DNA of 64,000 bases from Sphingomicrobium astaxanthinifaciens (GTDB lineage Bacteria > Pseudomonadota > Alphaproteobacteria > Sphingomonadales > Sphingomonadaceae), in assembly GCF_022865105.1 (NCBI RefSeq), contig NZ_JAKNYM010000002.1, forward strand, positions 1,397,501 to 1,461,500, in the 5' to 3' direction. The position numbers and the translations under genes are program-made. How positions within the stretch are numbered: the stretch's first letter is position 1; the number at the start of each line of letters is the position of its first letter. This document shows positions 52,248-60,774 of the stretch, piece by piece. The notes beneath the pieces are model-generated. The model searched no databases. It was not told the origin of the DNA and worked only from the letters and a program-made list of their open reading frames with translations.

Positions 52248-54497
52248 ATGATCAGCGTGAGTGATTCTCCGCGAGCCGGCTTGCCGCTGCGCCTGTCCTC
52301 GCCCTCGACCCGCTTGCGGCTGGCGACGGTGGTCGCCGCGCTTGTCCTCGTCGCCATGCTGGCCTTCTCGGCCGACATCCTGCTGCACGACCATGACACC
52401 CCGACGCTGGTGAGCCCGCCGCTGATCGCCGCGCTGATGGTCGGCAACCTCCTCCCGGCGATCGGACTGATGGTCCTGCTATCGCGGCAGATCGCCAAAT
52501 ATCGCGGTCGCAAGCAGGGGGTGGGGATGGGGCAGATCCACACCCGGCTGGTGGCGCTCTTCTCGATCATCGCCGCGGTCCCCACCGTCACGGTGGCGAT
52601 CTTCGCCTCGCTCCTGATCCAGTCGGGGCTCGAATTCTGGTTCTCCGAGCGCGCGCGCACGATGCTGATCGACACCGTCGAGATCGTCGATTCGGTGCTG
52701 CTCGACGAGCAAACCGACGTGTCGGAAGAGGCCATCTACATGGCCTATGACCTCGTCGGCTTCCTGCCCGAGATGGACCCGCGCAGCGAGGCCTTCCGCA
52801 ACGAGGTCGGCTACCAGGCCTATGTCCGCGAGCTCAACGAGGCCGCGGTCCTGGCGATCGACGAGGAGGGCAATATCGAGACCCTCGTCGCGATCAACCC
52901 GTTCCCGGGGATGATCGACCGCGACAATATCCTCGCCGCGCGCAACCAGCTCGAGGGCAATGACGCCGTCGGCATCGCGATGGTCGACCGCATCGCCTTC
53001 CTGACCGCGCTGCCCGATGTCGAGAACGGCTTTCTCTTCGCCTCGCGCGAATTCCGCTCGAACCTGCTCGAGAAGATCAACCGCGCCGACAGCATCCGCG
53101 CCTCCTATGACGACATCATCGAGCGCAGCCGGGTCAACCAGCTGCGCTTCAACGCCGCGCTCTTGATCGGCGCCATCCTGATCGTGGCGCTCGCGATCTT
53201 CGCCGCGCTCAAGCTGGCCGACCGCATCGCGCGCCCGGTCGGGCAGCTGGTGGCCGCCGCCAACCGCGTCGAGGAGGGCGATTTCACCGCGCGCGTGCCG
53301 CCGCAACCCTCGGCCGACGAGATCGCCACGCTGGCGACCGCCTTCAACCGGATGACGAGCCGCATCGAGGAACAGACCGGCGCGCTGCTCTCGGCCAACG
53401 AGGAACTCGACCTGCGCCGGGCCTTCATCGAGGCGGTCCTGTCCTCGGTGACCGCGGGGGTGATCGCGACCGACGAGGAGGACCGCATCCTGCTCGTCAA
53501 CCGCTCGGCCACCCTCCTGCTCGCCGACGAGGACACCCCGCTCGAGGGCGAGCGGCTGATCGATCGCTCCCCCGAACTGGGCGAATTCCTCGCCGGGGCG
53601 AGCCAGGAGACCACGCTCGACCTCGCCACCAAGGGCGGGCTGCGCACGCTCGCGGTCAAGCGCGTGCGCTACGAGGACGGCGCGGTGCTGACCTTCGACG
53701 ACGTCACCGACCAGCTCTCGGACCAGCGGCGCGCCGCCTGGTCCGACATCGCGCGCCGCATCGCGCACGAGATCAAGAACCCGCTGACCCCGATCCAGCT
53801 CGCCGCCGAGCGGCTCCAGCGCCGCTACGGCGACACGATTCCGGACGACGACGACACCTTCGAGCGGCTGACCCAGACGATCGTCCGCCAGGTCGGGGAC
53901 CTGCGGCGCATGGTCGATGAATTCTCCAATTTCGCGCGCATGCCCAAGCCCAGCTTTCGCGACGAGGACGTGCACGACATCGCCCGCGCGGCGCTGTTCC
54001 TCCACGAGGTCGCGCACCCCGGCATCCGCTTCTCGATCGATCCCCCGCGCGGCCCCATCCGCATGGTCTGCGACCGCCGCCAGCTGGCGCAGGCGCTCAC
54101 CAATATCGTCAAGAATGCGGTCGAGGCGATCGAGGCGCGCCGCAAGCAGGGCGACGCGCGCGAGGAGGGCGATTTCATCAGCCTCGAAATCTCGCGCCAC
54201 GGCGGCGAGCTGACGATCGAGATCGTCGACAGCGGGGTCGGGCTGCCCGCCGAGCGCGAGCGGATGACCGAGCCCTATATGACGACCCGCGTGCGCGGCA
54301 CCGGGCTCGGCCTCGCGATCGTCAAGAAGATCGTCGAGGAACATGCAGGCCAACTGGCCTTTTTCGACCGGGAGGGCGGGGGTACCCGCGTCCGCATCAG
54401 CTTCGATGCCGCCCGGCTGGAAGATCGCGCCGAGGGCGAGCCCGGCACCCCGCTCACGCGGTCCGGAGAGGACCAAGAGTATGACGAGGACATCTGA
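52248..54497 (+). CDS. ntrY: Nitrogen regulation sensor histidine kinase NtrY
   Basis: 749 residues from the ATG at 52248. Transmembrane helices occur near residues 25-45, 58-80, 95-115 and 300-325, framing a periplasmic sensor region. A HAMP linker (LADRIARPVGQLVAAANRVE) is followed by a PAS domain, HisKA with the H-box RRIAHEIKNPLTPIQLAAER (His507) and HATPase_c with NIVKNAVEAIEA (N-box), DSGVGLP and GTGLGLAIVKKIVEEH. It senses nitrogen or redox state and phosphorylates NtrX. Overlaps ntrX at TGATG. Confidence 0.94.
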   Translation: MISVSDSPRAGLPLRLSSPSTRLRLATVVAALVLVAMLAFSADILLHDHDTPTLVSPPLIAALMVGNLLPAIGLMVLLSRQIAKYRGRKQGVGMGQIHTRLVALFSIIAAVPTVTVAIFASLLIQSGLEFWFSERARTMLIDTVEIVDSVLLDEQTDVSEEAIYMAYDLVGFLPEMDPRSEAFRNEVGYQAYVRELNEAAVLAIDEEGNIETLVAINPFPGMIDRDNILAARNQLEGNDAVGIAMVDRIAFLTALPDVENGFLFASREFRSNLLEKINRADSIRASYDDIIERSRVNQLRFNAALLIGAILIVALAIFAALKLADRIARPVGQLVAAANRVEEGDFTARVPPQPSADEIATLATAFNRMTSRIEEQTGALLSANEELDLRRAFIEAVLSSVTAGVIATDEEDRILLVNRSATLLLADEDTPLEGERLIDRSPELGEFLAGASQETTLDLATKGGLRTLAVKRVRYEDGAVLTFDDVTDQLSDQRRAAWSDIARRIAHEIKNPLTPIQLAAERLQRRYGDTIPDDDDTFERLTQTIVRQVGDLRRMVDEFSNFARMPKPSFRDEDVHDIARAALFLHEVAHPGIRFSIDPPRGPIRMVCDRRQLAQALTNIVKNAVEAIEARRKQGDAREEGDFISLEISRHGGELTIEIVDSGVGLPAERERMTEPYMTTRVRGTGLGLAIVKKIVEEHAGQLAFFDREGGGTRVRISFDAARLEDRAEGEPGTPLTRSGEDQEYDEDI

Positions 54498-55876
54498 TGC
54501 CGCTTGAGATCCTGGTAGTCGACGACGAAGAAGACATTCGCGAGCTGGTCGCGGGCGTGCTCGAGGACGAGGGCTATAGCGTGCGCTCGGCCGCGGGCAG
54601 CCGCGAGGCGCTCGAGGCGATCGAACAGCGCCGCCCGCACCTGGCGCTGCTCGACGTCTGGCTCCAGGGCTCGGACCTCGACGGGCTTCAGCTGCTCGAG
54701 GAGGTCAAGCGACGCGACCCCTCGCTGCCCTGCATCATGATCTCGGGCCACGGCAACCTCGACACCGCGGTCGCCGCGGTGCGCGCGGGCGCGGTCGACT
54801 TCATCGAGAAGCCCTTCGAGGCGGGCAAGCTGCTTCACCTCGTCGAGCGCGCCACCGAGACCGACCGGTTGCGGCGCGAGAACGCGCGGCTCAGGAAACA
54901 GACGCTGCGCGATGAACAGCTCGAGGGCACCTCCTCGGCGATCAACGCGGTGCGCGCCACGCTCAAGCGCGTCGCCCCGACCGGCAGCCGGGTCATGATC
55001 ACCGGGCCCGCCGGGGTCGGCAAGGAGATCGCGGCGCGGATGATCCACGGCTGGAGCCCGCGCGCGCAGGCCCCCTTCGTCGTCGTCTCCGCCGCGATGA
55101 TGGCGCCCGAGCGGGTCGAGGAGGAACTGTTCGGCATCGAGGAAGGCGGGGTGGCGCGCCCCGGGCTGCTCGAACAGGCGCACGGCGGCACGCTGTTCCT
55201 CGACGAGATCGCCGACATGCCCCTGAACACGCAGGCCAAGATCCTGCGCGTGCTCACCGACCAGAGCTTCACCCGCGTCGGCGGCGACCGCCCGGTCAAG
55301 GTCGACGTGCGCGTGCTCTCGGCCACCTCGCGCGACCTTCAAGAGGAGATCGAGGCGGGGCGGTTCCGCGAGGATCTCTTCTATCGCCTCAACGTCGTGC
55401 CCGTGACGATCCCCCCGCTCAACGAGCGGCGCGAGGACATCGTCACGCTGGTCGACCATTTCCTCGCCCGCTTCGCCGCCGAACGGCGGGTGCGCCCGCC
55501 GCGCGTGTCGGACGAGGCGATGGCCGCGCTGCAAGCGCATGAATGGCCGGGCAACGTGCGCCAGCTGCGCAACATCATCGAGCGCACCATGATCCTGACC
55601 CCGGGCGACCGGGTCGACTGCATCGAGATCGACCTGCTGCCCGCCGAGGTCACCGACGGGGGCGGCGATGCCAAGAGCGCGACCTCGACGGTGGCGATGA
55701 TGGGCTCGCCGCTGCGCGAGGCGCGCGAGAATTTCGAGCGCGAATATCTGCGCGTCCAGATCCGGCGCTTCTCGGGGAACATCAGCCGCACCGCCGCCTT
55801 CATCGGCATGGAACGCTCGGCGCTGCACCGCAAGCTCAAGGCGCTCGGCGTCACCGACAAGCGCGACAAGAACTGA
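54497..55876 (+). CDS. ntrX: Response regulator NtrX (AAA+ family, GAFTGA-less)
   Basis: 459 residues. The receiver domain has the acidic pocket VVDDEEDIRELV and phospho-acceptor Asp53 in LALLDVWLQG. The AAA+ domain has Walker A GPAGVGKE (171-178, variant of GESGTGKE), Walker B GTLFLDEIADMPLN and the R-finger region REDLFYRLNVVPV. The sigma-54 contact loop, normally GAFTGA, is replaced by GGVARP (218-223), so classical sigma-54 activation is unlikely. C-terminal Fis-type HTH: ISRTAAFIGMERSALHRKLK. Coupled to ntrY. Confidence 0.95.
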   Translation: MPLEILVVDDEEDIRELVAGVLEDEGYSVRSAAGSREALEAIEQRRPHLALLDVWLQGSDLDGLQLLEEVKRRDPSLPCIMISGHGNLDTAVAAVRAGAVDFIEKPFEAGKLLHLVERATETDRLRRENARLRKQTLRDEQLEGTSSAINAVRATLKRVAPTGSRVMITGPAGVGKEIAARMIHGWSPRAQAPFVVVSAAMMAPERVEEELFGIEEGGVARPGLLEQAHGGTLFLDEIADMPLNTQAKILRVLTDQSFTRVGGDRPVKVDVRVLSATSRDLQEEIEAGRFREDLFYRLNVVPVTIPPLNERREDIVTLVDHFLARFAAERRVRPPRVSDEAMAALQAHEWPGNVRQLRNIIERTMILTPGDRVDCIEIDLLPAEVTDGGGDAKSATSTVAMMGSPLREARENFEREYLRVQIRRFSGNISRTAAFIGMERSALHRKLKALGVTDKRDKN

Positions 55877-55881
55877 CGCCC

Positions 55882-56313
55882 ATGCCCACCGGCCCGTCCT
55901 CGCTGCAGGACCAGTTCCTCAACCTGGCGCGCAAGGGCGCGCTGCCCGTCACGCTGTTCCTCCTCAAGGGGGTACGACTGCAGGGGCTGATCAGCGGGTT
56001 CGATGCCTACAGCCTCACGCTCACGCGCGGCGGGGAGGAGCAGCTCGTCTACAAGCAGGGCGTCTCGACCATCCTGCTGCGCGACCAGCAGCCCTTCGCC
56101 CCGCCCGCCCCCCCGCGCGGCGACCGCCAGGCCGACTTCCTGCGCCGCCGCCTCGGGCAGGGGGTCCGGCTCCACCTCGTCAACGGGATCGCGCTCGAGG
56201 GTCGACTCGCCGGCCACGGCGCCTATGCGCTGCTGCTCGAGCAGGCGCGCGACCTCCAGCTCGTCTTCAAGCATGCGATCGCCACCGTGGCCGACGCGGA
56301 GCCCGGTGCATGA
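55882..56313 (+). CDS. hfq: Hfq RNA chaperone with two tandem Sm domains
   Basis: 143 residues, about twice the length of an ordinary Hfq core. Copy 1 (residues 8-67): LQDQFLNLARKGALPVTLFL, then VRLQGLISGFDAYSLTL and QLVYKQGVSTILL. Copy 2 (83-137): RQADFLRRRLGQGVRLHLVN, GIALEGRLAGHGAYALLLE and QLVFKHAIATVADA. The conserved second Sm motif is YKQ in copy 1 and FKH in copy 2. A Pro-rich linker PFAPPAPPRG joins them. It presumably forms a ring of three double units or a hexamer with pendant domains, for sRNA pairing. Between ntrX and hflX, the latter overlapping by ATGA. Confidence 0.92.
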   Translation: MPTGPSSLQDQFLNLARKGALPVTLFLLKGVRLQGLISGFDAYSLTLTRGGEEQLVYKQGVSTILLRDQQPFAPPAPPRGDRQADFLRRRLGQGVRLHLVNGIALEGRLAGHGAYALLLEQARDLQLVFKHAIATVADAEPGA

Positions 56314-57599
56314 GCGTGTTCAACCGCGACGAGGAGGGGGCGGGCGGCCAGCGCGCGCTGCTGGTGGTGCCGACCCTCGCCCGCCATCCGCACAGCCGCG
56401 GCCCCGAGGCGCGGATCGAGGAGGCGAGGGGGCTGGCCGAGGCGATCGGCATCGAGGTCACCGACGCGCTCGCCTTCACCGTCCGCCAGCTGCGCCCCGC
56501 CACCCTGCTCGGGGGCGGGCAGGTCGAGGAGATCGCGGCGGCGGCGGCCGCCGATGACGTCACGCTCACGATCGTCGACCACATGCTCTCGCCGGTGCAG
56601 CAGAAGACGCTCGAGGAGCGGCTCAAGACCAAGGTGATCGACCGCACCGGGCTCATCCTCGAGATCTTCGGCGAACGCGCGGCGACCGCCGAGGGGCGGC
56701 TCCAGGTCGAGCTTGCGCACCTCGACTACCAGGCCGGGCGGCTGGTGCGCTCGTGGACCCACCTCGAGCGCCAGCGCGGCGGCTTCGGCTTCCTCGGCGG
56801 CCCGGGCGAAACCCAGATCGAGGCCGACCGGCGGATGATCCGCGACCGCATGGCGCGCATCCGCAAGGAACTCGAGCAGGTCAAGAAGACGCGCGGGCTG
56901 CACCGCGACCGGCGCCAGCGCGCGCCGTGGCCGGTGGTCGCGCTGGTGGGCTATACCAATGCCGGAAAATCGACGCTTTTCAATCGCCTGACCGAGGCTT
57001 CTGTCATGGCGAAGGACCTCCTGTTCGCCACGCTCGACCCGACGATGCGCAACGTCAAGCTGCCGGGCCACGACAAGGTCATCCTGTCCGACACGGTGGG
57101 GTTCGTCTCGGACCTGCCGACCCAGCTCGTCGCCGCCTTCCGCGCCACGCTCGAGGAGGTCGCCTCGGCCGACCTCATCCTCCATGTCCGCGACATCGCG
57201 CACCCCGACAGCGAGGCGCAGGCCGACGACGTCGAGCAGGTGCTCGCCGACCTCGGGCTCGAGGAGGGCAAGGGGCCGCCGCGGCTCGAGGTCTGGAACA
57301 AGGCCGACCTGCTCGCGCCCGACGACTACGCCACGCTCGAGGGCCGCGCCGCCACCCGCGGGGCGATCCTCGTCAGCGCGCGCAGCGGGCAGGGGGTCGA
57401 GCGGCTGCGCGCGATCGTCGGCGAGGCGCTCGATCCCGACCGGCAGCGTCATGACGTCGCGCTATCGCTCTCGGACGGTGCGCGCATCAGCTGGCTCCAC
57501 GCCAACGGCAAGGTGGTCGGGCAGCGGGTCGAGGACGAGCGGCTCCACCTCACCGTCGAGCTGTCCGAACAGGACTGGGAACGCTTCAACGCGCTGTAG
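56310..57599 (+). CDS. hflX: GTPase HflX
   Basis: 429 residues. The N-terminal HflX domain ends in a long helical coil (ADRRMIRDRMARIRKELEQV). G-domain motifs: G1 ALVGYTNAGKSTLFNRLT, switch region FATLDPTMRNVKLPG, G3 DTVGFVSDLPTQLV, G4 NKADLL and G5 SARSGQG. It splits stalled 70S ribosomes under stress. The ATG overlaps the hfq stop (ATGA), the familiar hfq-hflX pairing. A hairpin CCCCGC/GCGGGG at 57614-57636 lies between it and the convergent mazG gene. Confidence 0.95.
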   Translation: MSVFNRDEEGAGGQRALLVVPTLARHPHSRGPEARIEEARGLAEAIGIEVTDALAFTVRQLRPATLLGGGQVEEIAAAAAADDVTLTIVDHMLSPVQQKTLEERLKTKVIDRTGLILEIFGERAATAEGRLQVELAHLDYQAGRLVRSWTHLERQRGGFGFLGGPGETQIEADRRMIRDRMARIRKELEQVKKTRGLHRDRRQRAPWPVVALVGYTNAGKSTLFNRLTEASVMAKDLLFATLDPTMRNVKLPGHDKVILSDTVGFVSDLPTQLVAAFRATLEEVASADLILHVRDIAHPDSEAQADDVEQVLADLGLEEGKGPPRLEVWNKADLLAPDDYATLEGRAATRGAILVSARSGQGVERLRAIVGEALDPDRQRHDVALSLSDGARISWLHANGKVVGQRVEDERLHLTVELSEQDWERFNAL

Positions 57600-57638
57600 C
57601 CCCCCGTCGCGATCCCCGCTCGCCCCCGGCGCGGGGCC

Positions 57639-58412
57639 TCACTCCTGCAGCGCGCGCTTGGCCTCGCGCCACAATTGCTCCTTGCCATCGAGGTCGCGGG
57701 CGGCGAATTCGGGATGCGCCTCGATCGCGCGAAAGCGCGCCTCGAACTTGCGGTTGGCCTTGCGCAGCGCTTCCTCGGCGTCGATCCCCAGGAACCGCGC
57801 GAGGTTGACCACCGCGAACAACAGGTCGCCCAGTTCCTCCTCGCGATGCGCCGCCCCGCGCGCGTCCTCGAGTTCGGCCAGTTCCTCGTGGATCTTGGCC
57901 GTCGCCCCGCTGGCATCGGGCCAGTCGAAGCCGGTGCGCGCGGCGCGTTTTTGCAGCTTCTGCGCGCGTTCGAGCGCGGGCAGGGCGAGCGCCACCCCCG
58001 CCAGCGCGCTCTGGTCCCCCGTGCCGGCCTTGTCCTCGCGTTCGGCCGCCTTGATCTCTTCCCACAGGTGGTGGCCGCCGGCATCGGCGGCGCCGAAGAT
58101 GTGCGGGTGGCGGCGCTCCATCTTGTCGGCGATCTTCGCGAACACGTCGGCCAGCGTGAAGGCGCCTTGCTCCTCGGCCATCACGCTATGGAAGATCACC
58201 TGCAGCTGGAGGTCACCCAGTTCCTCGGCGAGGTCGGCCATGTCGCCGCGCGCGATCGCGTCGGCCACCTCATAGGCTTCCTCGATGGTGTAGGGGGCGA
58301 TGCTGGCGAAATCCTGGACGCTGTCCCATTCGCAGCCGGTCTCGGGATCGCGCAGGCGGCGCATGATCGAAACGAGCCGCTCGAGGCCCGCGCTCTGCTG
58401 CTGGTCGGTCAT
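57639..58412 (-). CDS. mazG: Nucleoside triphosphate pyrophosphohydrolase MazG
   Basis: 257 residues from the ATG at 58412 (MTDQQQSAGLERLVSIMRRL). Two MazG repeats are visible: the first with CEWDSVQDFASIAPYTIEEA, ADAIARGDMADLAEELGDLQ and VIFHSVMAEEQGAF, the second with AKIHEELAELEDARGAAHRE and EELGDLLFAVVNLARFLGID. EExxE and ExxD acidic clusters bind Mg2+. It hydrolyses NTPs to NMP and pyrophosphate, sanitising the pool. The upstream open frame overlaps the divergent DUF819 start and is not used. Confidence 0.94.
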   Translation of the reverse strand: MTDQQQSAGLERLVSIMRRLRDPETGCEWDSVQDFASIAPYTIEEAYEVADAIARGDMADLAEELGDLQLQVIFHSVMAEEQGAFTLADVFAKIADKMERRHPHIFGAADAGGHHLWEEIKAAEREDKAGTGDQSALAGVALALPALERAQKLQKRAARTGFDWPDASGATAKIHEELAELEDARGAAHREEELGDLLFAVVNLARFLGIDAEEALRKANRKFEARFRAIEAHPEFAARDLDGKEQLWREAKRALQE

Positions 58413-58506
58413 CGCCGCACCATGGCGCGCGCGCGGCGGAATCAAAAGCCTTTTCCCGAGCCGCCCGAGCCGCCATGGTGGCGGGCGAACAGCTACAGGA
58501 TTTCTC

Positions 58507-59760
58507 GTGGACGAACAGGTTGCGCCGAGCGCGCTCATCACGTCGGATGCCGTCACCTTCGGCATCCTCGCCGCCATTCTCGGCCTTCTCTTCTGGACCC
58601 GCAGCCTCGGCGGGCGATGGGCGAAATTCTACGGCGTCGTGCCGATCATCCTGCTGTGCTACCTCATTCCCTCGCTGCTGACCTCGTTCAACGTCATCAC
58701 CAGCGAGACCAACCTGTGGCAGGTAGCCAAGGACTATTTCCTGCCCGCCGCGCTCATCCTCCTCACGCTGAGCATCGACATGAAGGCGGTGATCGGGCTG
58801 GGGCCCAAGGCGCTGATCATGTTCTTCACCGCCACCGTCGGGATCGTCATCGGCGGGCCGATCGCGGTGGCCCTCGTCGGCACCTTCAGCCCCGAGACCG
58901 TGGGCGGGGAAGGGGCCGATGCCGCCTGGCGAGGGCTCGCCACCGTGGCCGGCAGCTGGATCGGCGGCGGGGCCAACCAGACCGCCATGCTCGAGGTCTA
59001 CGGCTACAACATCGAGAATTACGCGGCGATGGTCGCGGTCGATATCGTCGTCGCCAACATCTGGATGGCCTTCCTGCTCTACGGCGCGGGCAACCCTGAA
59101 CCGATCGACCGCTGGCTCAAGGCCGACACCAGCGCGATCACGCGGCTGCAGACCAAGATGGCCGACTATTCGGCCTCGATCGAGCGCGTCTCGAAGACCG
59201 AGGATTTCATGGTGATGGTCGCGCTGACCTTCGCGGGGGTGGGGCTGTCGCACCTCGTCGCGCTCCTCGTCGGGCCGGCGATCGCGGCGCTTCCCGGGAT
59301 GGAGGAAAGCGTGCTCACCAGCGGCTTCTTCTGGGTCGTCGTCGTCGCCACCACCTACGGGCTGGCGCTGAGCTTCACCCGCGCGCGCCAGCTCGAGGGC
59401 GCGGGCGCCTCCAAGCTCGGCACCGTCTTCATCTTCCTGCTGGTCACCATCATCGGCACCAAGATGGACATCTTCTCGGTCGCCGAGCGGCCGCTGTTGT
59501 TCCTCGTCGGCATCATCTGGATGCTGGTCCACACGATCCTCCTGTTCACGGTGGCCAAGATGATCCGCGCGCCCTTCTTCTTCATCGCGGTGGGCTCGAA
59601 GGCCAATGTGGGCGGCGCCGCCTCGGCGCCGGTGCTCGCGGCGGCCTTCCATCCGGCGCTGGCGCCGGTCGGGGTGCTGCTCGCGGTGCTCGGCTATGCG
59701 CTCGGCACCTATGGCGCGATCCTGTGCGCCGAGATGATGCGGGTGGTGGTCGGGGGCTGA
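58507..59760 (+). CDS. DUF819 family membrane protein (YjcL-like transporter)
   Basis: From the GTG at 58507 (ACAGGA upstream), 417 residues and about eleven transmembrane helices. Family blocks: FYGVVPIILLCYLIPSLLTS, LPAALILLTLSIDMKAVIGL, VAGSWIGGGANQTAMLEVYG and FFFIAVGSKANVGGAASAPV with AAAFHPALAPVGVLLAVLGY near the end. DUF819 proteins are membrane proteins of unknown transport role, related to the YjcL family. The long frame upstream of the GTG runs through the divergent mazG start and lacks hydrophobic character. Confidence 0.88.
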   Translation: MDEQVAPSALITSDAVTFGILAAILGLLFWTRSLGGRWAKFYGVVPIILLCYLIPSLLTSFNVITSETNLWQVAKDYFLPAALILLTLSIDMKAVIGLGPKALIMFFTATVGIVIGGPIAVALVGTFSPETVGGEGADAAWRGLATVAGSWIGGGANQTAMLEVYGYNIENYAAMVAVDIVVANIWMAFLLYGAGNPEPIDRWLKADTSAITRLQTKMADYSASIERVSKTEDFMVMVALTFAGVGLSHLVALLVGPAIAALPGMEESVLTSGFFWVVVVATTYGLALSFTRARQLEGAGASKLGTVFIFLLVTIIGTKMDIFSVAERPLLFLVGIIWMLVHTILLFTVAKMIRAPFFFIAVGSKANVGGAASAPVLAAAFHPALAPVGVLLAVLGYALGTYGAILCAEMMRVVVGG

Positions 59761-59969
59761 CGCCCCGCTCACCTGCGGCATCGCCCGCTGCGGCTGCGGC
59801 GCTACGGTGATGGCCTTGGCGGACTGCAGCGCTGCGGCAGGGGCGCTGCGCGGGCGCTACCGATTTGTGCGAGACCGCGAAGATAAGGGACTGCGGGACC
59901 GGCGCTTCCGGACGACGGCGCCACCGCCGCGGCGCCGGGGAACGATCGCGTGCCGCTTCCAGCGCGCTC

Positions 59970-60012
59970 CGTTGCCGCGCGCTGCGACTGCGGCGTTGCC
60001 GCGCGCTGCGAC
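59970..60012. repeat. Two-copy tandem repeat, 24-base period
   Basis: CGTTGCCGCGCGCTGCGAC (19 bases) occurs at 59970-59988 and 59994-60012, the second directly behind a 5-base spacer TGCGG, giving a 24-base period. A third degenerate unit follows. Only two good copies. Confidence 0.75.
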
Positions 60013-60066
60013 CGCGGCGCCGTGCCGCGCGAGGGGGCCCCGACCCGAACCACTTCGGCAAGTCTG

Positions 60067-60080
60067 ATAATATATATTAT
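60067..60080. repeat. 14-base AT-only palindrome
   Basis: ATAATATATATTAT is a perfect palindrome made only of A and T in a GC-rich region. It resembles a strong -10 or a DNA-unwinding or protein-binding site. It is near the end of the aspartic protease gene (stop at 60171) and not obviously placed for any gene start. Confidence 0.6.
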
Positions 60081-60170
60081 GTAAAGTGACAGAGGTCTCG
60101 TGCCCGTGGCATTCAGCGCCAACCCCGACCCAGCGTCACGCGCGCCCGCCGCTTGGCGGCGGCGTCCGGC

Positions 60171-60758
60171 TCAGGGTTCGAGCACCAGCCAGCGTCCCTC
60201 GACGCCCCACCGGTCGAGCGTCGACAGGAAGTTCATTCCGATCACGTTGAGGTCGACCTGGTCGGTGACGTGCACCGCCATGTCGCGCCGCTCGATCGGT
60301 CCGAGCGAGAGGCTGTCGGCGCGCCCGCGCGAGACGCGCACCACGCCATTGCCGGTGCGCACCATCTGGTCGCGGCGCGGATTGATCGCGACCCCGGCGG
60401 CCTCGGCGGTCGGGCGCGCCAGCGTGGTCATCGTCGCGCCCGAATCGACGAGGAAGTTGACCGGCATCCCGTTGACCTCGACCTCGACCCAGAAATGGCC
60501 GTCGATCGCCATCGGCACGCGGATCTCGCCCGCCGCGGTGATCGGTTCGCCGGTGACTTCGGAGCGCAGCCGGTCGCCGACCATCCCGAGGTCGTCGCGA
60601 AAGGTGAAGATGACGAAGCCCGCGCCGAAGATCGCGACCCACGCCAGCGCCATCTTGGCGAGCCGCGCCACCGGCTCGCGGCGGGTCAGCAGCGCCGACA
60701 CCACGATCGCGAGCGCGAGCATGATATAGACGCCGCCGAGCATCCAGTCGTTGGTCAC
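60171..60758 (-). CDS. Membrane-anchored retropepsin-like aspartic protease (clan AA)
   Basis: 195 residues. Two N-terminal transmembrane helices (GVYIMLALAIVVSALLTRRE and MALAWVAIFGAGFVIFTFRD) precede a clan AA aspartic protease domain with the catalytic motif NFLVDSGATMTTLARPTAEA and the flap-type IGMNFLSTLDRWGVEGRWLV. The first strand is HFWVEVEVNGMPVNF. Bacterial members, TIGR02281-like, probably act as homodimers in the periplasm. The substrate is unknown. The stop is followed by the long intergenic region; the start is 16 bases from the MBL stop. Confidence 0.88.
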   Translation of the reverse strand: MTNDWMLGGVYIMLALAIVVSALLTRREPVARLAKMALAWVAIFGAGFVIFTFRDDLGMVGDRLRSEVTGEPITAAGEIRVPMAIDGHFWVEVEVNGMPVNFLVDSGATMTTLARPTAEAAGVAINPRRDQMVRTGNGVVRVSRGRADSLSLGPIERRDMAVHVTDQVDLNVIGMNFLSTLDRWGVEGRWLVLEP

Positions 60759-60774
60759 AGGCTCGCTTCCAGGC

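Larger units (their letters stand above)
59761..60170. other. 410-base intergenic region with repeats and an AT-rich island, no gene
   Basis: Both flanking genes converge on this stretch. No convincing frame: candidates are Arg/Ala-rich shadows of GC repeats, including the minus-strand frame at 59802-60122. It contains many GCTGCGGC-type runs, a 24-base-period tandem repeat (59970-60012) and an AT-rich palindrome (60067-60080) that is out of step with the surrounding 70 percent GC. It may hold the terminators for both genes or a non-coding RNA. Confidence 0.6.

Noticed and set aside
52479-54476. 665-codon minus-strand frame opposite ntrY
   Set aside because: Antisense shadow; the sense frame has all histidine kinase motifs.
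59802-60122. 107-codon minus-strand frame in the intergenic region
   Set aside because: The repeated SQRAAT segments come from the 24-base DNA repeat, there is no ribosome binding site and no family match.
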